From: Beaufortia kweichowensis
Taxonomy: Eukaryota > Chordata > Actinopteri > Cypriniformes > Gastromyzontidae
Assembly: GCA_019155185.1 (NCBI GenBank)
Contig: CM032804.1
Span: forward strand, 13,240,992 to 13,304,991
Direction of reading: 5' to 3'
Length of the DNA: 64,000 nucleotides
Every line of letters begins with the position of its first letter. Within the stretch, counting starts at the first letter, position 1. Positions 38,410 to 51,629 of the stretch are shown here, in pieces. The notes below the pieces were generated by a model. It searched no databases and was not told where the DNA came from. It worked only from the letters and a program-made list of their open reading frames with translations. The position numbers were made by a program, and so were the translations under genes.

Positions 38410-40729
38410 CCAGAGCCACTTACTGTCTGTTGAGTGATTTACTGGTCGGCCACAACAACGTATTATACAGTGTACTTGAGTAATTCGCATTTGTGGGTTT
38501 GCATGTTTTATGTGTATGCAAATACACAGCAGTGGCTTAAAGTGGTGTCTAAGTTTGAAAAATGTATGTATTCACCCTTAATTCAAGCATAGATGTGTTA
38601 AATTAAAATTATTAAATGTATTAGCTGTGAATCACAGCTTTAAGAATTTAAGGAGGCTTGTTGAGTCAAGGCCTTGGAGAATGACTCATGTTACCAATAA
38701 AAAATAATTGAGAAAATATTAATAACTGATATTAATAACTCAGTGTATGATTTATTACCTGTCAGCTTTTTCTTTGTCTATTAAAATGAAACCAATACAC
38801 CTGATATGCAGTAGTTTTTGCCAAATTATTATTTTTAAATAAATATCTTAACCAGGTTTAGTATTTACCACACTTTGTGATTGCTTAATATAATTCGAGG
38901 GCATATTAAAAGCAAACATCCATCACTTCTGCCCACTACTCTATAGGTAAGTTCATTGCAAATAATTGTCCAAAAATCAAACAAATTTCTTATTATGGCT
39001 TTCTTTAAATCATGAGTTCAGGAAATTCAACCAGGACATGTTCCTGACTGATTGGTGAGATTCCTCTATTCTATAGTGGTTCTCGGCGTGCTCTCTCGGC
39101 TCATTTGCATTCTCTTTAAGCGCTGTGTGTGTGTGTTCATTTCTGTATTCGTGTTTCCTCTCTCTGTTGGTGCTAATGTCTCTCTCCCCGTCGGCCTGAG
39201 ATGAGCTCGCGTTCCCCTCGGCTGTACCTTTCTCTCAGAGCCAGTAATCAAAAGCATTCTGCCTGATACATGGGCCATTACAACCACTCTCATGTTCCAT
39301 TTGCCCACCGCTCGCACAATGGTGTCATTATGATGCTGAAAAAAACGTCACCACGCTACTGTAGCCGCACACGGTGCTTAACACAGTCAGCACATCACAT
39401 GAATTATTGGCACTGTAAATATACCAGCGCTCATCTCAGCCGGCTAGTTCATGTTTGTGTCAATGTTAACTGCACTGTGTGTAAGTTGGTGTAGTAAAAA
39501 TAATTGTCATGTTATTTTGCATAAAGAATATATTGTATTTATGTGTGGTTACCTTAAGTTAGAGGTGTGACCCTTTTTTAGAATCATAGAAAATATGAAA
39601 AGAACGAATGAAAGGTAAAGATAAATAACTAATTGTAATATCACTAAATGAGCATTAAAACAAAAAGGCATTTTCTTGACTGTGTTTGTGTATTTTGAAA
39701 TGGTGGGAAATATTAAAATGCTTGTCCAGATAATAATCCTTAGCCGTAATCTGTGATTTGTTACTTGCTCAGCGAGCGGAATCGAAAATGCAGTTTAACA
39801 GACTGAATGAAAGACTTAATGACCTTTGACCTGCTTTATTTTTATTTTTTTTTCATTACTACTTTATAGACTTTGTGTGCTCTCAGTTTATGGCTGTCAA
39901 TCACAAAGTTGTATCTTCTTCAGTTCAGCTTTGATTTCAGTTTACTTGTCACTTTAAAAAATATAAGTCTGTTAACTTAATACTAAATCATACATTTGTA
40001 ATAAAAAGTGCTGTTTGACAACTGCAACCCCTTTGCTGCATATTTAATCTGGTTATTTGTGATTTTGTAGCACTGTATTGTACATTCAACAGCCCATAGG
40101 GCAAGAGGAAATAGACTTTAGTTCATGTAAAAGTAAAATGTTGTGGCTCAGGCATCAGAAATTGAGAATGCTTCAGGCTTTCTGGTGTTCATTTCATTCC
40201 AACATTGTCTAATCATGTTTTATATAATTCTCCATAAAATATATAAATGATGCCAGACGTTGATAGCAGTATATACTGAACACTCAGGCTAAATGAGTTC
40301 CACTTACTAACAGGGCATGTAAAATACATGTATTTATCTTCTCATTTTATCATTATTGATGTTAATATCTCCTAGTGGGCAGGAAAAAATGAGGAGGTAG
40401 AACATTACATTACTTTAGCCGAAAGTTGTGCCGGCACTTCTAATTATTAAGATAATTTACAACAGCAAAGGTTTTTTTTTTTTAGAATAAGGTGGCAAAA
40501 AAGCATATAATTATAAGAACTATCACCCACTATAATAATTCTAACCCATATATCATCATAATTATGTATAATGGCATTGCTCCAAATATTTACAGGTAAC
40601 TCAGAGTGCGTCTTATTTGTGGTTTCGGTCGCGCCACTTCCTGTCTGTGAGATCCACCGCAGAGGACCCGCTTTATTACTGTTGATGTAAATGGGAACAC
40701 AACGGACCACAGTGTCAGAGTAGATTTAT
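38410..40729. other. Non-coding stretch, no gene seen
   Basis: Mostly AT-rich with short poly-T tracts (39840s, 40475). 39060-39480 is a unique, CpG-containing patch with overlapping frames but no domain. No elements identified. Confidence 0.45.
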
Positions 40730-41360
40730 AGATCAATTATGGAGATCAGGAGCTAATTCAGGGCAACGCACCAGTCAAGCACGCCAGTCTGCTGAGCTTT
40801 AACTGAATCACCTTGCACATTAGAGAGGATGAATGCATTGGACACAGATAAAACTCTCTGTCAAATTTGGTGCAGAGACTCGGCCCAACACACCCTCATT
40901 ATTCCGTAATCCGATTCATAGATGTCTGCTAATGAGAGATTTCTGACATGCATAACCACATCAACCTGAGCGGCCCAAATCGTTCTTTTACCAAATTTGC
41001 ATCTCATTAAATTGAATTTACCGGTGACTGTCATAATTTTATCTGGTAAAACAGCAGTTTGATGGTAAAGGGCGCTATGGAGACTTACCGGTGCGCAGGA
41101 GACGATTGTAATGATATTTCGCGGTATGTCTTTGGATCTCGAAAAAGAAAAATGTGGCGATTATCTCTATTTAAGAGGTGATTATCTGAAAGGGGTCAAG
41201 AGGCTAATGAATGAATTAGATCTGTGGAAGATCTCTGTTCCCAGCTATGTGCTAACAGCCCATCGTCTCGGACGACTAATTGTAGGAATGAAATCTAACA
41301 TTCCTGATCGGCCTTAATAAAAGATCCGGCTCGCCTTTACAGGAGACGAAGCTGCTGCTA
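40730..41360. promoter_or_regulatory. Possible long conserved non-coding element
   Basis: About 630 bases of high-complexity sequence with no simple repeats, dense in ATTA/TAAT, CATTAG and palindromic words (TTACCGGTG twice near 41018 and 41087, AGATCT with GTGGAAGATCT). The frame 41111-41317 has neither a splice context nor a recognised domain. The texture is typical of fish developmental enhancers. Conservation was not testable. Confidence 0.3.
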
Positions 41361-44300
41361 TCAGTACTCTTGCATTGTGACTAACCACAAAATACCTCAC
41401 CGCCACTTATGAGATAAACATTAGCTAGGTTTATGTAATGCTGATGTAGCCGCTAAAAAAACTGCAAATGTTGAACCACAACATTACTCTGGGAAAAACA
41501 AAAGCGGTTCTGTGAAGGTGTTTTTTCCTTTAAAACAATGATATCAACTTAATGTAAACTTGCACCGCTAAACACATGCAACACAAAGGAAAAACTGTTT
41601 AGTAATTTCAACCCTGTTCATCAAAAAGATCAATTCAAAAATATAATGAAGCCATATAATTTACGTAATTGTAATATTTATTTTTTTCGGATTAGCAAAT
41701 TTGAGCTTGTAATAGAGTTGGCGTGAAAATGAGGTGCCGCCGCGGTGCTAAACAGACTTATCAGACATGATTCGCTTTGTCTGAAATGAGAAACCTGCGG
41801 CATGTGTAAAATAGATGTATGCCGCATCGTCCTAGATGAGTGTGTCTGCTAAGCAAATACATAATAATGATTGCGGTGATTATAGTAATGATCTAATGTA
41901 ACTGGATAATTAGGTTATTTGCCTTGGATCAAGGCTGTCTCCATATAAATAGATGGAGAAACATTAGATTCGAGTTCAGACTGATGATCAAATTCACAGC
42001 GGTCGTATATTTCTTCACCATCAGGCTCTTTATACCCCTTTGCTATACTGGAGATATACTATATATGTTGTTCTTTAATAGTTCTCTGTTATGTTTTAAC
42101 TTTGGGTCTTAAAAATTGGCAATTCTACGCAAATATCAACGTTACCATGGAAAAAAGTTTTTCATGTTCATTTCTTTCCGTTGACATTGTCCTTGCCAAA
42201 TATAGTACAGTAAAAGTATAAAGCTATAAAATGGTCAGATAAGGATTTGATGAGTCTATCTAGCAGTCTTTGAGTTTATATTGCTTTGGCATCACTACAA
42301 ATTTAAGCACAGTTTGAGATATTACTAAGATCTCTAAGGAGACACGTGAGATTACTGGGGATTACTTGTTTTCTCTGAAGGCAAAAGAACAAAGTATAAT
42401 GTAGTGTTGTATACAACAAGAGGCTTAGTAAATGATTTTCTGGCCAAACTGTTCCTTTTAGAAGAAGCCTCTGTTTTTTTCCTCTGTGTAATATCATTGC
42501 TATGACAAACTATTGAGATATTAAAGAGATTTTTCTTTCCTATGGGATGCTCTGGATTAGAGCACTATCTCTCCATGTTCTGAAAAATATTACAATCCTC
42601 TTCACTGGAACAGTAACACTGATAATAATAACGGTGGATCAGATCAGAGCAAAAGGTCAGTTAGTGCCCCAAGGCAAAGCTTATAGTGAAAACCCATACT
42701 GCACTGCTCTCCTTTCACCCAGCACAGACTCTCAAGACCGCCTGCTGTACCCAGACCTCTCTCTCTCTCTTTCCCTTCTGTTCTTTATCAGCCCTGACCA
42801 CGGGAGAGCCATTGTGCCGAGTGCAGACAGAAGCGAGATCAAAAGAGAGAGGTTGAAAGACAATTTTTTTCTTATTAACAGCTACAGAAGCGAAGGGGAA
42901 AAAATAGAGACAGCGGCGCCTCTCCGGAGGGGAACATTTTTTGACTATTAGTAACATGCAGACGGCGGGAGGAAGGGCTCAGCTTCCATGTTTGTTTTCC
43001 CTTTTTTACCTCCCAGACTTTGATGCTTTGAGTCTCCTGCATGCACGCTGGGTGATTTTCTGTCACGGGAGGTTTTATTGGTCAGTCGCTCTCTTTTTTG
43101 TCCGGGTGGCTGTGGGTTTTTGCCGTGCCACAGGAGAGGAGGGTAAATATCAGAGAAGGTCAGGGGGAGGAGAGAGAGGGAGGATGGAGTGATGGATGGA
43201 ATTAGGAAGAGGAGGACAGGAGGAGAAGTTTGACCTTCGCTGAGGGTGGCCATTTTAAAGTCAAAATTGACTTCACTTGGCCCATAAAAGAAATTAATTA
43301 CTTTTGATATCAATGACTGTTAGATTTGACTGTACCATAAAGTTAATAAAACTATTTGTTCAAGCTTCTGTCTTGAGAAAACAAACCAAAAACGTTGACC
43401 AATTAGCCAGAAATTAGAGTCTAAACATGTCTTCTGGTGTTTTCTGTTTAAATGCGACAAGGACTGCTAAATCATTATTTGAGTGAAATGTTTCACACCT
43501 GTCTATTATTGTGTTATCATCTATTTTAGATAAACGCTAAATGACACATTAAAACAAAACAAACTGTGGTTAGATACATGGTTAGAATAAGCTGTAGTGT
43601 GTGACGGATCTTTTGCCGTTTAGTCAAAACCTCATCACTGGAAAAATATTAGAAAACAAAATAAAAAACTGATGATTTCACAGTCGTTTTGTAATAAAGC
43701 CCCCTGGTCGTCTCATGCACAATTTAAGATTTTACTCTATTAAGAAATAACTATGCAAACTGGCATAATCAAAGACAGGCAAGTCATTATTTCCCATGAA
43801 ATGTCTTTTTTTTTTTTTTTTACTGAATTTATGGAAGTTTAATGTGTTGCACAACTTCATTGTGCATGCGCGTTCAGTCCTGTTTTTATGTTTATTTATC
43901 TACTTTATTGGCATTTATCTTTTTTCCCATCTTTGACTGAGGAAGATCAATGAAGAGAGTGGGTAGCGAGTTATGAGGATCAAAGCGAATCCCCCCCGAA
44001 GAGACGCGCACAGATTCTCCTCCCAATAAACACGCAGTACAATCTGTCTGTTCTTTCAGAACGCACAGCAGGGGAAGCATTAGCTCTAATAATTCAGTGT
44101 GTCGTTGTCGTTTTTTCCCTTTAGCCCTGAAGGAAGTGCAGCCTTCAAGAACAAATGAAAGAAACTTCCACATTGTGATTTATTTCATTAGGCAAATGAG
44201 ATGTGTAGACCCTCTGGCATTTCTGACTGACTCGACGCTGTCCACTCTTTCTCTTTCACTGTGTCTTTTTAATACCCTTGCATTTCTTTCTCCATCTGCA

Positions 44301-45229
44301 CAGAACGGTCACTCTGGGTGTCCTGCAGTGGGCCGTGCGTTCACATTCGTGCATATGTAACACGTCGTGTCCAATCAAGCTCGGGAATGACAGGAACTGA
44401 AGTGTTTGCCAGGGAACAGCTGTTGCCGTGTTAGCGCAGAATAAAATGGCTGCCGTTCAGCTCTGGCTTTTCTGACTTTACTTGACCGTTGCTGAAAGTG
44501 CGATAGAGATTCTTATTTATTTTGAGGAAATGCGAATGTGGTCATCTGATCTTAAGAGAATAAAGGGGAACAACAACTATAACGAAAAAATAACAAAATA
44601 TTTTGGGATTTAGACATTTTTTTCTGGTTGAATAATGAATAAAATATTAAGAGCCAGTCAAAATGAATTCAGATTTAAAGTGCTCATGCAGTTAAAATTG
44701 TAGTAAATTGTGTGGACGCTAATATAGTTATTGTAATAGTTATTATTCTTGCTGTAAATGTGTCTTTATACTAAAGCAAACAGTTGTTAGGCCATGACAG
44801 TAGTTGACTTAAAAAAGAAATTGATGACATTGAGTTTATGCTAACAGCCACTAATGAATTGCATTTTTGTAATTTAACAGTTTTTGTGTGAAAATTTTTT
44901 GATTTTTCGAAACAGTGCATGTTTCGCATTGTTTTGTTGGTATTACTGTACCTGTCAGAGCAAAATGGCCATCATCCAGCTCCAGTCGTCTAACTCTACC
45001 AGTGCCAAGTGTGTGTCTTTAGCTCCCTACAATTATTGTGAATAAGTGTGATGTGAAACAGTCTGTGCAGAGCCAGAAAACATGAATCTGGTCGCAGCAA
45101 TAGCGGGCAGCTCGGACAAAATGAGCCGAATCACAGGGTAGTACTTTACTTTATTGAGCTATAGATACAGAAAGGCCAACAGTAAGAATTTAGGTCCTGC
45201 TATTAGTATTGATCTCTCTCTCTCTTTAG
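41361..45229. other. Non-coding stretch upstream of the signal-peptide exon
   Basis: 42.7-43.25 kb is purine/pyrimidine-rich with several unsupported frames. A poly-T tract lies at 43806-43822. 44.1-44.5 kb and 44.95-45.15 kb are unique and contain AAAATGGC (YY1-like) at 44444 and 44963. No exon was recognised up to the acceptor at 45229. Confidence 0.5.
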
Positions 45230-45329
45230 CAGGTTCTTCATCAGTGAGAGGGCGTGAGGGAAGGAGTGCCCCACATCGAAGCGCCCGCTGACCCTCCACC
45301 CCCCCGCCGCCCTTCGCTTCGTCCACAGC
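45230..45329 (+). other. adgrl1: 5'UTR part of the adgrl1 signal-peptide exon
   Basis: A pyrimidine run of TCTC repeats ends in TTTAG at 45225-45229. It is followed at once by CAG, so the 3' splice site is AG 45229, or AG 45232 if the tandem NAGNAG-like site is used. Between there and the ATG at 45330 there is no upstream ATG. The segment is GC-rich, with a C-run just before 45310. A splice acceptor ahead of the 5'UTR means the transcript starts in at least one upstream non-coding exon. That exon was not identified. Confidence 0.72.
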
Positions 45330-45399
45330 ATGGCTCTCTCTCTTTGGATCCTCTTCTCTTGCACTGTGGCTCTCAGCAGCATCAGCCCCTCGTCACAGG
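45330..45399 (+). CDS. adgrl1: adgrl1 coding exon 1: latrophilin-1 signal peptide
   Basis: The segment encodes the N-terminal 23 residues of latrophilin-1, a neuronal adhesion GPCR that sits in presynaptic membranes and binds teneurins and FLRTs. The peptide begins MALS and continues with a hydrophobic core (LWILFSCTVAL) and a polar SISPSSQ end, which is a standard signal peptide. Cleavage is likely near the exon junction, before ALSR. The ATG has a strong Kozak context (A at -3, G at +4) and no upstream ATG in this exon. The exon ends CAG-G before GTTGGT, leaving one base (phase 1). That base joins CA of the next exon to give Ala and keeps the lectin frame. The donor departs from consensus at +3 (T) and +4 (G). 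The GTACTC 4 bases further on would break the frame. Signal peptides are poorly conserved, so this call rests on phase, position and composition more than on homology. Confidence 0.8.
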
Positions 45400-45670
45400 G
45401 TTGGTACTCTTCATCTCAACACAGTAAAACTCTGAATTTGGGGTCATTGGTCTGGAACTTGTAAATGTCGCTTGGTACATTTACTTGAAGCCGGAAATAT
45501 GAAAGTAGGCAAATTTAAGGATGAACGTTTAGCCAACGCTTTGGAAATGTTTGTTTAACGTTTTTGCAGTGCTGTTGCAGTAACAAACATTCAGATGAGG
45601 TTGCCTTCACACGGTGGTAATTATTTAGGTTAGCTTCCTATGAACATGTCACAAAAAGTTAAAAAAACAA

Positions 45671-45806
45671 AGCTGAGTTGGTAAGAGTGTGGCGCTAGCA
45701 ACGCCAAGGTCACAAGTTTGATCCTAGAGTGCACATATACTGATAAAAAAGTATAATGTACTGTAAGTCGCTTTGGTAAAAGCGTCTGCCAAATGCATAA
45801 ATGTAG
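45671..45806 (+). repeat. tRNA-derived SINE
   Basis: AGCTGAGTTGGTAAGAGTGT is the A-box region and AGTTTGATCCT (45715-45725) the B box. The tail reads GTCGCTTTGGTAAAAGCGTC followed by TGCCAAATG and ends near 45806. It lies 272 bases into the adgrl1 intron in sense orientation. Confidence 0.85.
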
Positions 45807-46539
45807 CTTATGTCAGTTCTTACTGTTTCTTGCTAAAATGAATATGTAATATACTAACATTGAGTTATGAGTCATCATTTGACATGTTTCAAGCATACAT
45901 TAGAACATAATTCGTTGTTATACGCAAAAGCCAGCTACGTACATATATTCATAATACGACTCTATATTAATTTTCTATTCACTTTTAACTATTAACTTTA
46001 TTTAAAATATTAGCTGTATTTCAAACCCAACATTATGGCCAGTCGAACGCGAGTCCACCCTGACACCCATCAAAGCATGTAAGTTAGAATACGGACACAG
46101 CCTGGAGTTAAAAGCTGGCATATGTTGGTCTCCTGTGTCTCTATAAATGGGGTTATGTGTTGCTGATGATGAAGGGACGCGTGTTTTTTTTGTGGAGCTG
46201 GTGTGTATGTGATGGGCCTGAGGGACGGGGGGAAGTGGTGAGGGTCTGTCCAGCTAGTGCCCTTCCACTCCAACACCACCACACCATCTGCTGCTCTGCA
46301 GGGCCCATGCCAAGCCAAAAGAAAAAGAGCCAGCGAGCGTGCGGCGTTTGCTTGTCCAGGTGTATTTGGTGGCGGCTGTATTTCCTGTGTTTAATTTGCC
46401 TGCTTCTGCTGCTGTGAATTGATGTGATGTACTCAGTGTTCCATTGGACACGTTTTGGCCCCGGGCACCAAGCCGCTTCATCAATGTGCTGTATGTGTGT
46501 GTGTGCGTGTCTGCCTCCAGCTGTCTCTGTGACCTGGCT

Positions 46540-46690
46540 CTGGATTAATAATGCATTAATAATCAATTGAGTGTTATCAAGGTTGTGCTGCTAGCGCAGG
46601 CAATTTGGAGAAAATAAGGAAGCCTTCGCTCCTCTATGGGCTCATTGATCGCCTTGTGTTGCCATTAAAGCGTAGCACAAATAACACACT
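46540..46690. promoter_or_regulatory. Possible conserved non-coding element
   Basis: GGATTAATAATGCATTAATA followed by ATCAATTGAG and GCTGCTAGCGCAGG forms a unique, TAAT-dense block in the large intron. It sits between CpG-containing unique DNA and a repeat. Inference only. Confidence 0.3.
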
Positions 46691-46787
46691 CTCACACTGA
46701 GCACATAATTCTGTTCACATTTCTGCTGTTCCTTGTATAGATTTCTTATATATCTTTCATGTGTATGTGCGTGTGTGTTTGTATGCA

Positions 46788-47491
46788 TTGTGGGGACTTT
46801 TCATAGCCATAATGACTTTTATACTGTACAAACTGTATATTGTATGGCGTAACCCTCATCCTATCCCTATCACACAAATATTTCTGCATTATTACATTTT
46901 CAACTAAACGTCTTTTATTAGGATTAATAATCAAATCCAAAAAAATTTTTTTACTGTCATTGTGGGGAAATTAATGTTTATACAATATAAAAATTAAGGA
47001 TGCCATTTATCGTTTTCTCTCTAAAAACATCTCATAGTCTAAACACATACTTGAATTAATCTTTATAAAATATTTTTACAACATCTTTTCACAGCATCTG
47101 TCACACGATAGAACAGTTTTAGGATTCAGTCTAAGGAAGCATGACATAAATTGCTAAATATTCAAAGCAAATAAATGAAAATGTACTTCTCTGAGAAGAC
47201 ACAGATATGAGCAATCCAACTGTGTGTTTTTTTATATCCTAAATGTCAGAACTAATAGTCATAATATGCTTGTGGGTGTGCTATTTAGGCTGCGCTGTGT
47301 CGGTACAAACACACACACTATTTTTTTATCATGATCAAGACTTTCCATTGACTTCTAACAGTATATTTAATACCTTATGCCCAAATCGAAGCAACGCACA
47401 TACCTTTCTCACACAATCCTTTTCATTAAGGTTTTATTTAGCACATTTATTAAGCCAATTTCTCATGGGGACTGTTGGCTGCTCCCCACAA
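46788..47491 (+). mobile_element. TTGTGGGG-ended DNA element
   Basis: TTGTGGGG at 46788-46795 faces CCCCACAA at 47484-47491. Inside, ATAATGACTTTTATACTGTA and CAAACTGTATATTGTATG match the fragment at 29463. A third TTGTGGGG near 46960 suggests rearrangement or a nested copy. It carries no frame of note. Confidence 0.7.
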
Positions 47492-48118
47492 AGTAGATGA
47501 TTTCAGGTTTTACAATGTAGGCAAAAGCTGACCCCCCACATACTTACTCAGATAAAATATCACACCACAATCCCTATTAAATTTCACTGTCCATATTTTA
47601 ACAGTCTAATTTCTTCCTTTCCTCAATGTAACCTCATAACACTTCTGCACCTGCTTCTCTCTCACATACTTCTAATACTCACAGTCTGGGCTCAAATACT
47701 CTCACGCCTCCATCTAACGCTCTCACATCTCACATGAAATCACTTTTCCGTCTGACACTCACCCCTTGATCTCACACTCCTGAATCGCTCTGAATCAGTC
47801 TAGTACTGTCACTCGTAACTTTGTTGCTCACTCATTTGTCAAATATTCTCCCTCACAGACTTAATTCATGGCTTTTCTGTTGAGTGAGACCTCTCAGACG
47901 CTGAGTGACACAAATTAATGTCGAACGTGGCTTCGCTGTGTTCTTGGAAACGTGGATGGCTTCGTACCCCTCTGAAATGCCATAGGGTTAGCTACACCAC
48001 TGATTATTGTTGCGTATAGGTTAGCTGAAAGTTAGCATTTCTTTATAGAAATTATAATGATGTGTCACTCACAGTAAAGTATACCTCCACTATCTGATGT
48101 TTAATGAGAAAATCTGTA

Positions 48119-48996
48119 CAACAGGATAGGGCTGGGCGATATGGCTGAAAACTGTATCACGATATCAGTGTTTCATATCGGTCGATATAGATAATTATTG
48201 ATATTTTTTATGACACATTTAAAATAAGGTCCAGGAGAAAAATATATTACATTTAAACATTTTTATTTTAAACTTAACCTTCCTCTGATCATAATCCCCT
48301 CAGTTATTAAGACAGAAATGTCAACAACCATGGAAAACTCAAAGTCTAAAGTCACAATGAACACTTAACAATTATCTCTTAACATTTAAGGTGCAAAATC
48401 AAAGAAAATGTAAGAAATGCTTAATAAAGTGTAATAAAATAGTGCAAAGTGTTAAATACCTGAGAATTTAGTGCAAGTTTAGTGCTAGGAAGTTCACTAG
48501 CTGTGTGTTTTTAAAATATGTGCAGTGTTTTGTAAACATAAATAAAACTGAGGTAGACTGAGATACATCTGTAATATAAAAAACAAACCTGATACAGTAC
48601 AGTAACATTGTTTGAAATATAAAACCTGCAGAAATATGAAAAAGTAACTCTTCAAGTTATTCTTACTCTAATCTTACTTGTAGTACTACACTCATTTTCT
48701 GCTTATCAGTCGCCGGTTACTGAAGAGGAATCCAGCAGACCAGCACGAGACAACGATATGGCGCAACCAAACATAATACTGTTGCATGATTGGCTGTTAG
48801 CGTGTCACTCCATACGTTGATAGGTTACCAGAGAGCGAGTGCCTTTGTTAATGCAACCAAACTTGCTTCGCAACCTCTGTTTTCTTCTGACGAAGAATAA
48901 AAAATATCGAACGTTCTATCGAACACATTTTTTATCGATCACGTGTCTATCGCGATACGTATCGTTATCGTTTTATCGCCCAGCCCTACAACAGGA
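48119..48996. mobile_element. hAT-type non-autonomous element with 8-bp target duplication
   Basis: The element itself is 48127-48988 (862 bases). It begins TAGGGCTGGGCGATA and ends TATCGCCCAGCCCTA, a perfect 15-base terminal inverted repeat. The octamer CAACAGGA lies directly on both sides (48119-48126 and 48989-48996). An 8-bp duplication is the signature of hAT transposases. Subterminal GATATCG/CGATATCGG-type words are repeated. No transposase frame is present, so it must have moved with a transposase supplied elsewhere. Confidence 0.93.
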
Positions 48997-51629
48997 TTCA
49001 TATCACCCCCCAAATATGTTGTTTGGAGTAAATGGTGTTTTATGAACCAAAACAGTTTTAATTAAATTAGGAATAATGGGAATAGGGTTACAAATATTTG
49101 GAAATTTCCAGTCAATTTTCCACCCCTTTGCAACCCTAAATGTGAATAATATTGTTATGAATGTACTGGTGCATAAAATAAAGTAAACATGGTTAATGCA
49201 TTATATTATAAAATATATTATGTTTACTTTTTATACGTTCCCTGGGCTGCATAATGCCTAAATTATTTTTGCATTAAATATAAATAATTATAATATAAAT
49301 TAATTATTAACATAATTATTATATAAAATTATATATTATATGAATTTTTTAAACTTTTGTATGGTTTTGAGTAGAGGTTTACTTTTAGGAATTAATTCTA
49401 AGGTTAGGTAGATTATTTTTCTTTCTGAAGTGTTGTCAATGCCATTACACATTTGGGATGCTCTAATAACAATAACATACCTAGTGCTTTAAAGTGAACA
49501 TACAGTCCTAGTATTCCTATATACTCCCATTTTATATCTATAAAAAATGTGTTTATAAAATATTTCAGATTATCAGAAATTACATTCTGCGCCTTTAAGT
49601 AATACACTTGTGTCTGTTAATTCAATTAAATGGCATCACGCTGTAGTCTATCGCCTTAGTCTGGAACATGTTTCACATTCAGCCAGCAGACTCTCAAACA
49701 CGCAAACATACTCCTGGAGACACGGACGCCCCTTATAAACAAACTGACAGAGTAGCTCCTTTCTGCAGGCGCTTGTAAATGTGCAGTGAAATAGCATTAG
49801 TGCTCTTTAATGGGATGATGGGCGGACCACTGATGGGCGCGTGATGGAGTCTTGACGTGAAGGTTTCATTAAGTGCGTGTGTGTTTATTTATCTCGCTGT
49901 GTGTGTGTGATTTCAGCCTCACTGACTGCTGCAATCTGTCCTCATCTTACACGCATTTAAGCCTTCACTCCTCACAGAGAGACACAGACACACACTTTCC
50001 TCTTCGCTTTTTCCTCCTCTTCTCCAGTTATCATTCAGCTCTGGAGGACCAGCTGTTTTTGCTGTATTTTTCTTCCGAGCTCTTTCCTGCCTGAATGTTT
50101 AATGAGGGAGGATTTTGTTTGGGCTGCATGGATCTGCCATTGATGGGGCTTTTTGAAGCAGCGAGGGTCGAATTCATACTTGTATCAGTTGGTTTTAATG
50201 CATAAATAAAGCAGCCGGCTTCTGCTGCTTCATCACAGCCGGGATGGGGTTTGAAGGGGTGTCGTACCGTTTGCCGACGAATGCGCGACGCTGTGATGTT
50301 GATTTTCACTGTGATGAAATCTAAACCTCATTTTGCATATATGCAGTCTCTTTTTTTTCCTTTTCCGCGCCATCATTTCCTCCACCTCTATTTCTCTTCA
50401 TCCTTCACACCTCGTCACATTTGCTGCGCATGCCTACACTTTATTTCTCTTTTCAGTCATGTGTGTCTATCCTAAGATATCTACAGCATCACATTCATTG
50501 GTATTTCTGTCTCCTCTCATCTTTTCTTATCATGCCTCCTTGTCTCATTTCATTCTCCTCTCATGTCTTCTTTTCTTGCGTTATATCACGTCGTCTCATA
50601 TTTGGTCTTATGTCATCTCTCCTGATCTCTCGTGGATGTTGGTGGAAGAGTGCAGCGTTCTTCAAAGCTGGATGCTGAGAGCAGTAGATCACAGACAGGA
50701 CTGCTGGAGTGAAAGGTTAATGGATGGCCTTTGAATATATATTGGGAGTGTGGGAGGTGGGGGTGGGAGCGAGAGTGGTGGCGGTGTGTTCTTTCAAATG
50801 GGCCTTTGAAGATGCCTTGCTCTCCTGTCTGAGTTGAGAGAGAGTGTGTGTCTGCACTGATGAGAGACATCGGGACACAGAGGCCACGTCTGAAGCCCTG
50901 CATTATCTGCTGTCTGGTCTGCACTTTTTCTTTATTCCTCTTCCTTTTTGGTGCATAGAGATGCCGGTTATTTCGGTGCGTATGTGCTGACGTTGCATTT
51001 GCATGTCTGAGTGTGTCACATGGGTGTGTGTTTGTGTTCTCCACCAGCGTTTTATAATGACCAGCAGACGGAGAGATCCTGATGGGAAGCTTGTGGAATT
51101 AATATCAAAATAAAAATCCAAAAAAGACATAAATATGACTAAATGAGGAGCACACAACAGGGAAAACCTGTCCATGTAAACATGAGAAACCACCACAGAG
51201 TGAGGTCCTCGTAAACACTCATCACCAGGATTGGGTGGTCTATGTAGTAATGCATTGTCTGGAAAGGAACATTTTCCATTTTAATGGTGCATTTAAAGTC
51301 ATGAATAAATTACTAGCAGTAATATGTTAAAAATAGTACTAACGTTTAAAATAAACGTACACTCAGTCATAAAGTATCCGTCTCCTAGATAAAGCTGTTG
51401 GCATGGTTCCTTGCCATGGAATTGTAATATATTTTTTGGTTGCCAGGTAATAATTATTAATGATAGAAACTTAAGATAAGAGAAACATTTATAGAATCAC
51501 ATTGGTAATAATAAAGATCAAAATGCTTTTGTGAGGTGTTGCTATATGAATCATTGTTTGAAAACCAATTTATATTAGTAAAAATCTATTTATTGCAGAA
51601 AAACGTGTCTTAACCTACATTAAATCCAC

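Noticed and set aside
41111..41317. 68-residue frame with ordinary amino-acid composition
   Set aside because: No homologous family recognised, no acceptor or donor at sensible places. It lies within a block better explained as non-coding regulatory sequence.
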